From: Styela clava
Taxonomy: Eukaryota; Chordata; Ascidiacea; Stolidobranchia; Styelidae
DNA length: 64,000 bases
Reading direction: 5' to 3'
Assembly: GCF_964204865.1 (NCBI RefSeq)
Contig: NC_135263.1
Coordinates: forward strand, 9,097,426 to 9,161,425
The position numbers and the translations under genes were made by a program. Numbering within the stretch: the stretch's first letter is position 1; every line of letters starts with the position of its first letter. Below are positions 32,845-42,486 of this stretch, one piece after another. The notes under the pieces were generated by a model that saw only the letters and a program-made list of their open reading frames with translations, did no database searches and was not told the origin of the DNA.

Positions 32845-33867
32845 TTATTTATCCAATATTTTGATGACTTCCTTCACCCATCTATTTGGGTTTTCTAGCA
32901 TCCAGAAATGTCCACAATTTTCGATAACAGCCAGTTCAAAGTCAGGAACCATATTTTGAAACGATTTGGGAATTTTAATTGGACTAACAGCATCAGAATC
33001 ACTCCATATAAATCTAGAAGGAATATCAAGTCTTTCAAGAGCAGCAAACCATCTAAACTCAAAGTGATATCGATCCCATAGATAATAAATGGTTTTGTAA
33101 GAAATATCAATTGCGCCATTGTACAAATTTATAAGCATGATATTTTGAATATCCTTCTCCCGTTCAGCTTCATCTATGTTCGGACCCCAAATCGATTGAA
33201 CTTGTTTTCGAAAGATGAATTTTCGCAATCCTAACACCTTCACAAGACTTACTAGAGGTTTGCCTATTTTGGGATACATAAGAGCAGTTTGGGTTATTCT
33301 AAAGTTTATCATTTCAAAATTCATGCCACCATTTGTAAAAGTAACACTCTGGAAATAATCATCAAAATAGCTTGGCAACATTTTTCTATCCCTCCGCGCC
33401 AGAATTTCTGTTAGAATGGAGTCACCCATATCATGTGAAACAATGTGAGCTCTCTTTATTCCCAAATGTCGCCACAGTGCCAAAACATTTTCAGCAGCCT
33501 CTCCTAATGAGTATGTGTAATTTTCCTTTGGCACATCAGAAAACCCAAATCCAATATGATCATTCACCACAACGTTTCCATATTTAGACAAATTTCTCAA
33601 TACTTTGTGGTATTCAAAACTTGAAGATGGAAATCCATGAATAATAGCAAAAGTTGGTGGATTTTTGAGGTTAATATCAGCACATTTGAGATGGATATAA
33701 AATATTTCACGTCCATGAATCGTTGCAAATTCGCCCATTTTGTACCACTCTTGAATCTCCAAAGGAAGTTCTTCAAAGGAGACACTCTCTTCCTTTAAAA
33801 GTAAACTATTCCCGACGATATAAGCACAGATTCCCAAAATTACAGCGAAGGCCTGACGAAGTACCAT
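32845..33867 (-). CDS. MEST: MEST/PEG1-like alpha/beta hydrolase, intronless
   Basis: 340 residues from the ATG at 33867; the frame extends 3 codons upstream but starts there with TTG. An N-terminal hydrophobic segment (about 4-24) suggests an ER signal anchor. The alpha/beta-hydrolase features are HGFPSSSFEYHK (77 onward, oxyanion region), DHIGFGFSDVPKENYTYSLG (a MEST-typical block), the nucleophile elbow VSHDMGD (D146), and the catalytic His in ENCGHFWML (H320). Length and order match mesoderm-specific transcript (335 residues in human), which belongs to the epoxide-hydrolase/dehalogenase-like branch. Its natural substrate is not known. The vertebrate gene has many introns; this one has none. 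I cannot exclude a related hydrolase, but the DHIGFGFSDVP block strongly favours MEST. Confidence 0.9.
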   Translation of the reverse strand: MVLRQAFAVILGICAYIVGNSLLLKEESVSFEELPLEIQEWYKMGEFATIHGREIFYIHLKCADINLKNPPTFAIIHGFPSSSFEYHKVLRNLSKYGNVVVNDHIGFGFSDVPKENYTYSLGEAAENVLALWRHLGIKRAHIVSHDMGDSILTEILARRDRKMLPSYFDDYFQSVTFTNGGMNFEMINFRITQTALMYPKIGKPLVSLVKVLGLRKFIFRKQVQSIWGPNIDEAEREKDIQNIMLINLYNGAIDISYKTIYYLWDRYHFEFRWFAALERLDIPSRFIWSDSDAVSPIKIPKSFQNMVPDFELAVIENCGHFWMLENPNRWVKEVIKILDK

Positions 33868-34239
33868 CTTTGCCAAGTTAAAATTTAATTCAAGTCAATA
33901 CCGTACTGCAATAGTTCGATAAAATGACACACCACTGTGAAGTGAAGCTAATACCACGGTGACCTGTATGTGCGACCAAGCGAAAAGTTCAAAATTTCTG
34001 GCAGAAATAATGTGGAGCTAATTTCTCATATGATAAACTTCTTCAAACGTAAATATCAGCAATGAAAACAAAGCACCTGTCAGAAAAGAGATTTCCCAAA
34101 CAATAAAAATAAAATGAGTAATGACAAAATACAAACCTTGTCAACACTGCTATCGCACAAGAGGGGGATGATTTTATTAGTGAAATGAAAATCAGATACA
34201 TTAACTATACATAACAGAATCTGAACAAATCTTGCATTT
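33868..34239. other. MEST upstream region
   Basis: Probable promoter region of the minus-strand gene group. I see no TATA box or other motif I would defend, and no gene. Confidence 0.35.
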
Positions 34240-34985
34240 AAATGTAATCCATTGTCGAAAATAATTTTTCATCATAAAACTCGATATACGCATATAACGA
34301 GAAATTTCACAATTCTAAAACCCCAGCAGCATTTTTCCAGATTAAGAGGAGCAAGCCTGTATTACTGAAAATTATTCTAGTACAGTATATATGTCGTGCA
34401 TGTAATCCGTTACTGAAAATGTCCTATTTGATCAAAATCGACATGGGCGAAAAAAGTGAAAATTCACACAACAGGGGCAAGATTTTATTATTGATAATCA
34501 TTTAAGTTATACACTCCGCATCACACAATTTGAGTCGTTTGTAATCCGTTACTGAATAAGTCCTATTCCGCCAAATTCTACATAGGGGACAAACATGAAA
34601 TTTCACAATAATCAGAATGTCTGCAACTACAACAGCATATTTTACGATTAGAAGGGGCGAGATTTATTATTGAAAAATACAATGTTATATATGTGATACA
34701 TCACACATGACTGAAAATTACTCATATTGTCCCAATCAGCAGCAAGAACGATAAAACTTGAAATTTCACAATTTTCAAACCCCAGAAGTTTGTCTGATTT
34801 TATTATTATAAATATTTTATATAAATTAGTATATGTAGTACATACTCTTTACATCATATATACAACTTGAGTTGTTGAGAATAAAAATTTGGCATTCATG
34901 TATCCTCCGTTACTGAAAATGCCCTATTTCGTCAAATTCGACACAGGCGAAAAACATAAAATTTCACAATTTAATTTTCAGCATG
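34240..34985. repeat. degenerate tandem satellite, 140-200 bp units
   Basis: Four to five diverged copies of a unit. Recurring pieces are GTAATCCGTTACTGAAAATG (near 34401, 34540 and 34900), CCTATTTCGTCAAATTCGAC and GAAATTTCACAATTTTCA, usually followed by an A/C-rich CCCCAG. Unit spacing varies. It is non-coding. Confidence 0.6.
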
Positions 34986-36129
34986 TCAGATAACCCAACT
35001 ATTCACATATTGGACTAGGACAGTGTCTAACCGGACGAGAGGTGGCGATTCGTCATATGATTATCGACTTTTCTCTTCTTCTGGTTGAATATAAAAATGA
35101 CCTTCCTTCTATCCCACCCTGAAACAGGCAGCGGTTCAGCGACTGCTCTTTCTGGCAACCCCAATCGGCCGATGTCCCCCAATATTCAAATACGGAATTA
35201 GGAAACTTGATGAATTTTTACCAATATGTTTGTGTTATAACTACCAGTAAAGTCGCACGAGACTAACTCCCAATCCTTGCTCATGCCTTTGCGCTTTTAT
35301 TTCAAACAAATTTATTTGTCACCCTATTTGAACCCCATGATTGTTCTTTTCTTGTCATTGTTGTAAACTGCTTGTCTGAAGAAGTCTGATTTTGGTCGAA
35401 ACGTTTCAGAAATACATTTGTGTTAGTGTGCAGCAGGACTCCTGAATTGCATAGTATGTTTGTGTTAAACTCACTCTTCTTTTTCAACGACTATTTCTAA
35501 TCTAACATTCCTTACAGAAAATACCAAAACAAATCCCATTATGCAATTGTGTCGCCCTTGTAGCCTACCCGAAATCTATAGAATTATGTTATTAAACTTA
35601 TTGGATGTGTTTCTTTTTACGACACTAATAATAGTATTTTATATGACAATAATGCATGGTGTATCTCTATTTCTGTTGGACGTATACAGTACATACATGC
35701 TTGAGACTTTTGATACAGAAAATTTGAACGGTATCGATATATCTGATTGTCCTGTACTTTTGCGGTCAGGTATGTTATAACGCGTTTAGATTTTATTCCA
35801 CTACACTTTATATGGCCGTCTAACAATAGTTTTGCAGTAATTTTCATTTTTTTTCTCGTATTTTCTGTATTCAATTGTTTTTTATTTATTTACTGGCTGG
35901 AAAAAATAAACTTGGCTTGAGATATTACTTGCTTTCATATTGGATGTTACCCCGAGTATCGATTTCCTTGTTTATTTTCGTAACAATGTCTCCCAGCAAA
36001 AAGACAACGAAGACGTAACAATTGCAGTTTGTGCAGCCGCTCAGACAGATAATCAAGCATGGTTTTAAACATTACTTCGTTTGTGTGTTATTGGACACGT
36101 AGTGGACATAACGATCGTTTCAATATTAT
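34986..36129. other. intergenic DNA with a dispersed repeat
   Basis: 35014-35075 (CTAACCGGACGAGAGGTGGC, then CATATGATTA) resembles 4015-4070 (CAACCGGACGAAAGG, then CATATGATTA), so both belong to one dispersed repeat family. The rest is AT-rich and I see no supported gene. Confidence 0.4.
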
Positions 36130-36166
36130 GTTGTTGTTGTTCTTGTTGTTCTTGTTCTTGTTCTTT
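36130..36166. repeat. TTG/TTC trinucleotide microsatellite
   Basis: A run of mixed TTG and TTC triplets. Confidence 0.7.
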
Positions 36167-36259
36167 GACACGTTTTTAAAAAGTCGCTTTTCTCTTCGAA
36201 TACTGGACCAATTGCTTTGAAATTTTCAGTGGTTGAAGATTAATTTTTTCGCTAGAAGG
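36167..36259. repeat. dispersed direct repeat, copy 1
   Basis: Starts GACACGTTTTTAAAAAGTCG and runs through CTTCGAATACTGGA and CAATTGCTTTGAAATTTT to GAAGGCTATTA. It matches 37229-37330 at about 90% by eye. The two copies bracket the 36.4-37.2 kb repeat block. Confidence 0.7.
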
Positions 36260-36560
36260 CTATTACTTTTGTTTATTCTTAAATTTTATATGAATCCTAT
36301 GAGATATGATATTTCATACAAAATTTCGCGGTATTTATTTTTACTCATGGGAACACTGTTTTACACTTATTTCAAGCGGTTTCGCGATCGATTGTCTTGC
36401 TCAGTACTACAGCTACTGTAGGTCGGTACTGGTAAGTTGCCATACCGGTGCCGTAACGCAGTGAAATTGACTTATTCCTTCCGCGGTATTACTAATGCTG
36501 CAATGCAAGTTTTATAGCCTATCGTATGCGGAACGGAATATCAGACCTACAGGTTCGGTA

Positions 36561-37216
36561 CCGGTACTGGTAGCTCAGTACGTAAGTACGATACTGGTAC
36601 TGGTGCCGGTACCGGTGTCTTACCACAATGAAATTACCGTAACTTATTCTTTCACGGTCCTACCAGTGCAGTAATGCAAGCGTTGTAGCACTTGTAGCCT
36701 ACTATATTTGTTTATTTTGATGAGAGTCTACTGGAAACAACATAAAATTTGAAAGGGAAGAATTGTTCTGTGATCAATTATCTGTCCTAAAGTGTAAATA
36801 ACATAAAATTTGCAAGGGAACAACTGTTCTGTGATCAATTACCGTATATGGCCTACAGTGTACAGGTAAGATGCTGGCTGACTGCTAACCGGTACTGGTA
36901 GCTCAGTACGTAAGTAGGTACTGGTACTGGTGCCGGTACCGGTGTCTTACCACAATGAAATTACCGTAACTTATTCTTTCACGGTCCTACCAGTGCAGTA
37001 ATGCAAGCGTTGTAGCACTTGTAGCCTACTATATTTGTTTATTTTGATGTGAGTCTACTGGAAACAACATAAAATTTGAAAGGGAAGAATTGTTCTGTGA
37101 TCAATTATCTGTCCTAAAGTGTAAACAACATAAAATTTGCAAGGGAACAACTGTTCTGTGATCAATTACCGTATATGGCCTACAGTGTACAGGTAAGATG
37201 CTGCCTGACTGCTAAC
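36561..37216. repeat. tandem duplication, 2 x 328 bp
   Basis: The unit starting CCGGTACTGGTAGCTCAGTA at 36561 is repeated almost exactly from 36889. Each copy contains an internal near-duplicate of about 68 bp (ACATAAAATTTGAAAGGGAA against ACATAAAATTTGCAAGGGAA). Each also has a run of overlapping GGTACCGG/TACTGGTA palindromic motifs. No coding potential is seen. Confidence 0.85.
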
Positions 37217-37228
37217 TCAGTACCGCTT

Positions 37229-37330
37229 GACACGTTTTTAAAAAGTCGCTTTTCTCTTCGAATACTGGAGCAATTGCTTTGAAATTTTTAGTGGTTAAAG
37301 ATAAAAATTTTCTCCAGAAGGCTATTACTT
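37229..37330. repeat. dispersed direct repeat, copy 2
   Basis: Second copy of 36167-36259 in the same orientation. Confidence 0.7.
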
Positions 37331-38339
37331 CTTTTTTCGCTATGACGTCATCAAAATTATGTGACTCTACGTGTCCATATATTTGAGCATAGCTCTCTTG
37401 TTTGTCAATTGTCATCTGTGTTACCAAAAATTAGTTGTAATTGAGATAATTTTATAGTCATTATGTCTTTCGATGAGCTCCAAATTAGTTGCAATAATCA
37501 AATATTAGTCCCGGAAACGCTGCGGTGAACTACGCTTAAGTTGGTTATCAATACCCGTAAGCGGCACGTGATTGAATGTGATTAATAAAAATGATTTTGA
37601 ACATGTAAACCAGTTTGTAGGCGCCAACTCTCAAAAACACTCTCAAAATAAATATATGAAAATTTGAAATAGTAAAGAATAGGAAGAATTCTGGAGCTCC
37701 AGAAGTATGTGTACCGTTCGGGTTCAGATTGTGCACCATCTTAGTGCACATGCTTCGGGAGCGCTATAATTCTTCTGGGGCCTAGAGTTGGGGAAACAAC
37801 TATATGCGTCCAGACAAAGATTTTCAGAACAATACAAAGCTGCAAAAGTTTTTCTAGGGAAAAGGAAATAGTATTTTTTTCGTATAGGCCAATTCAGTAT
37901 AGAGTACTACACTTACAGTACTCTTAAATACTCATAGGACGATCTTTCCTGTTCTGGAAAATTCAACGCAATAAAGCACAATATTATAAAAAACGTCTTC
38001 GTAGCTTTATTAAAGTCTGTCAGAGAAAATTAGACAAACAAATATGAAACCAAGCGTTGTATTTCATAGAAATTACGTCACGAGAAACAGATAAATATAC
38101 AGTGTTTTGAAAACCATTTACAGAACAACAATTTCGTTATATATTGCACGCACTCCTAACAGTCTTTTATCTTTTAATGCAGTATTCGATATAATAATAA
38201 ACAAAAAAAATAACTTTAAACGGCCAATATTAAATAGACTTATAAGTTGATTTGATGAGATTAAACTAATACTTCTAAATATAAAGATGACAGTGACGAG
38301 TGATTAATATAGTAAGTGCAAGACGGTTCTCCACTAAAG
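37331..38339. other. intergenic DNA downstream of the PAQR gene
   Basis: AT-rich. It should contain the 3' UTR of the minus-strand PAQR gene. No other gene is supported. Confidence 0.4.
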
Positions 38340-41300
38340 TTAATGACGACTAGGAAGAGCTCTACTATAGATGAAAACAATGACTGATAAAAGAACAGCG
38401 ACGGATGACATCCAACCTAAAGTTGACCATGCAGTCACACCATCGAAAGAATCTAAAGTTTTGTGTGCGCTGAAAAAATAAGAAAAGTTTTAAGAAAATT
38501 GTATGATACGATTCAGAGAAATAATATGGTTCGTGTCATAGAATGCAGAAAGCTGTCGTCAAATCATTCGGTGTTGATTCTTTTTAATGAATTTGTTAAA
38601 AAGATATATATATTAAATACAAACAACCAAATATAAACTTTGATTCTACCATGTTGTATTCCAAAAGAAAAGTTTTTACTTATTAGCCCAGGGGTTCTTA
38701 AAGTATGGGTCGCGACCCATCTAAAAATGGGTGACGCCAAGGTCGATCCAAGAGAAGATGGTCGAATCTTTCAGCTGGTCCAATGTATCAATTTACTTTC
38801 GTAACTTTAGTATTTAAAAACTATGAAATGTCATTCAAGGAAAGAACTGTTTTGAGCTCATTGTTACATCACAATTTATATAACAGTCACGGGTCTTGTT
38901 TTATGGTGTAGGTCGGTAACCATGCACATCGCTTGTCGTTGTGTTGACCGCGCGGATTCGCGGAATGTCATCTTACTGGAGCAAAATAACCAATAATGGA
39001 TGCTTTCTTTGGTAACGTGAATCCTAATGGACAAGGAAAAAAACTCGCTTGCCAACATCAGCTGATTCAAGATCTGAAGAAAATGTGGCTTCAGCTCGAA
39101 GCCCCAATTACTGCGAACGAAGCACTGTGTGCACAAGTGATGAGTGAAAAGTTGCGGGAGAGACCGAAGGCTTAGCTAGGATGGCATGTTTGCGTCGGTC
39201 AGCGGTATAGACAAATTGGAAACGAAGCCAATAATTAGAAATGACGCAATAACTTTTCTGCTACCATTCGTGACCACGTATCTATGCGAGCATGGATTTT
39301 TGGCACTGATGGTTATTAAAACTAAGGGCTCGCAATCGCCTCGATTGACGACTTGCGCATTGCCTCAATAAAATATAGGCGTGTATTGAAGATATAATGA
39401 AAAGGGAATTTCAGTTTCACCAATCACACTGAGTCAATGGACAGTTTCTAATAAAGCATTGCCTGTATTTGATTCAAAAAGTACTAACATTAAAAATACA
39501 TTTCTGTGATGTTAAGGATTGGGTCGCGACCACAAATCAGCCAGTATAGTAAATAAAAAAAACGTAGTAATCCAGACATACCTTGAGTATTCGATAGCTT
39601 CAAGAAGAGCTTCTTCTACGATGACACTTTGAGCAATTATTCCGAGGGCAATAAACATATGAAAAAACTGGTGAGAACTTCCGACAACGTCAAACCGGCC
39701 TGGAAACTTTTGTTCCGGAAATCGTGTGACATTAAAAAACGCAGCCACCAAAAAGAACATGAGATGAAGAGTGTAATAGAGTGGAAACGTTGTTTCAGCA
39801 AGTCCACACAAGTGAGCCGATTTTGGATTATCTTCAGCGTCAGAAGTGGAGGTTTCTTGTTGTTGTTGTACCAAACGTTTGTTCTCTATACATGACTCGT
39901 TTATAGGGCACGCGTTTGATTGATGGTCATAAACATATGAAAATGCGGTACTTTGTACTTCTGCGGGTTCAGCTCCCACTACTGGAATGATTGAAAATTG
40001 CAGTTTTGTATAATTTGCCTCCATGGTTGGAATAGTAACGTGGTCTCTCAGACGTAGTAATGTAGGTGTACTGATAACAACGAATGGCATAACATACGTG
40101 AGAGTTCGTAGAAGATAGCGCGCTTTCACGTGAGGGAAGCGTGTATGGCAACATAGTACGTGTGATAAAATGGCCAAGGCAGTGGCTACAGGAATATAAA
40201 ATTCTGAATGGTCTGAAAAAGAAAGCAATTTGGATAAATAACATGCACAACTGTAAAAAATGCAAGGATATATAACTGTGAACGTGGGATAAGATATATT
40301 TTACAAATCAAAAAATAATCTTAGAATTAGAGATAGAATTAGATGGCCACAAAACGCGACAGGTTTTGAGCAAATAATACGAAAGTTGGATTTCGCCGAA
40401 AAGGCACTTTGTTTCGAACAACTCAATTGCTCACTCCACCTGTAGCTTACCGCTGGTTATTGATTAGAAGTAGACCAAGTTGAAAACAAGCAATATCACG
40501 TTCGTTCACAAACGTGATTTAAGTAACAGGGCTTACATTTTTTCTCATTAGCAACGATCCCTTTTTTTTCGAGGTTTATTTAAAAATGTAATACTTAATA
40601 GTATTAAAAATAGTGTACTATACGTTTGTCTGATTAGATTTTGGATTGATTATTTGTAAATTTACATTTTAGTAAATATCATAATAATAACTCTTTTTCG
40701 AAGAATATGATCAAGATTTGAATAACTTCCAAGCAAAATTCCAAAACGGTATATACCTTCATTAAATCCATGGCAATGTGGTGGAGAAACGAGGTAAAAA
40801 TAAACGATTGTACCAGCAACGGAGTAGATCGATATTGCACCATAGTCAGTACAGAAGCATATGTGACGAACTCTTGCTGAAACGCAGTTAAACATATGTG
40901 CAAATGAACTGCAGCCGAGTAAAACGCAGCAACCTGAAAGAAGAAACGTAGCTTGTAAAATATTTCCTCAAACTACGATTAAATGCAATAGACGGCATCA
41001 ATAGTTTTTCGATATCGATATAAACAGATATTTCAAAGTTGAGATACTGTTCGCGATTTGTGCCTTGTTTTTTATGTATTGTCAATTGATTTTGTTTTCT
41101 TAATTGAAGCAATTTAGCGAGTCATTAACTTAAATTAGAAATAGCAATGCGCTCAATGGTAAGCTATTAAAAATAGAATACCATGCGGAAAATTCAATTT
41201 AAAAATACTCGTTTCTAGGTCATTCGGCATTTTCTATAACGGGAAGAATCTCCAAACAGGAGGCGCGCAGTGCAGCGAACGCTCACTTGTTTTCATGGTG

Positions 41301-42486
41301 CAATTAAGCGCCTATATTATAAATTATAGATACGATGAAAATAATCGCGCATCGATGGATTATCCTCCGTAGCTCTTACTAGTAATTAGATATTATATAT
41401 ATAAGCTGCACGACATATGGATATTGCGCATGCGACTTACGGTCCATGCAAAATTCGATAAAGGTTAAATTGATTTGGAAAATTGATTCAAAACTGACTG
41501 CAATATTGACTGAAAATGAAAATTGTGGATTCTGACTGACACACGTATAAAAGAATATCAAGCGAAAGCTGTGAGCATCACCTCCAACACGAGCGTTTGA
41601 ACTTTAGTATCGCCTGAAAACGTACGAATTAGCATGCGAAAAAAAACAAATTTTAATCTTATTTGAAACAATTAGTCAAACACTCCAACATATTCCGGTT
41701 TGTAATCTTTGTCGTCATTCAAATGCTCCATTATTTGCCTTACACCATTTTGGATTTTTTAACTGCTTCTGATAATTTTGGCTCAAACAGAAACATGAAC
41801 CGTGTCCATCTGAGCTGCCAAATGAAATCTCAATAAAATAGATTACCAATACTATAAAACGCAATTAATATGTGAATTTGTTCTCAGTCATGTCGTTTGA
41901 TAAAACAAAAAATATAGTATTTCAGAATACCCAATTGCTAATTTTATCCGATATTAAAGCAGATATAGAGAACCGCAGGTTATTTTTAGTATATTCCATG
42001 TTAAATTTATTTACCATCCATCCATTTATTTCAGTGAAGTTGTACTTCTGCCTAAATACTATGTTGTGTTAATCAACACAATTCGAAAGCAATATTCTCA
42101 CCCATAGAATAAGTCCAAAATGGATAGGATATGATCTTAACATCTTCCCTGTCCCAGTTGAGAGTTTGGGACAAATTGAAATGCCGCGACATCAAAAACA
42201 GCATTGGTAAAAAGTGAGTCCAAAAATTTAACGTTTCATTTGTGGGATGTAAAGCACTGGTAATGCAGTATTTCACAGGACTCGGATTCGGCCTGTATGC
42301 CTGTCGTATGTGGCGTTCTCGACAAAATGACGGCATTTCATCATATTTTTTCAGGTTTGGCGAATGGAGTCGAAACAGTTGTGTTGTCTTTGTCCACCAT
42401 TTTTGTAGCTTGTCATCTGAAAAATTTCCTATGCCTTCGAGTGTGCTGCTTTCATGGCTCGGAGAACATGTCCGGCGAAGTGACAT
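38340..42486 (-). CDS. PAQR: PAQR-family seven-transmembrane protein (membrane progestin receptor-like)
   Basis: Four exons on the minus strand join in frame: 42102-42486, 40757-40933, 39582-40212 and 38340-38469 (1,323 nt, 440 residues). Exon 1 carries the PAQR entry motif RQAYRPNPSPVKYCITSALH followed by PTNETLNFWTHFLP. Exon 2 has RHICFCTDYGAISIYS. Exon 3 has FPGRFDVVGSSHQFFHMF with the membrane-zinc His residues. Exon 4 ends in a final hydrophobic helix (TLGWMSSVAVLLSVIVFIYS). The pattern fits the mPR class (PAQR5/6 most similar by eye), seven-helix proteins that respond to progestin-type steroids in vertebrates; the ligand here is unknown. The protein is about 100 residues longer than usual, mostly in one polar loop with N-glycosylation sites, cysteines and a short Gln run before the fifth helix. 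The large last intron contains a hAT relic. Confidence 0.9.
38689..39533 (+). mobile_element. decayed hAT transposon in the last PAQR intron
   Basis: The left terminus reads CAGGGGTTCTTAAAGTATGG followed by the palindrome GTCGCGAC, a canonical hAT end. GGGTCGCGACC recurs at 39521, suggesting the right end, but the outermost bases are missing there. A hAT transposase C-terminal relic lies inside at 39186-39397. I could not identify a clean target-site duplication. The element fills most of the intron 38470-39581. Confidence 0.65.
39186..39397 (+). pseudogene. hAT transposase dimerisation-domain relic
   Basis: The frame contains LLPFVTTYLCEHGFLALMVI followed by KTK, matching the hAT C-terminal dimerisation motif (TTYLCExGFSxLxxIKTK, as in ZBED/SCAND3-type proteins). 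A frameshift near 39345 breaks the reading frame, and the expected tail beginning LRIA continues in another frame to a TAA at 39395-39397. The N-terminal zinc finger and catalytic core are not visible. Confidence 0.65.
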
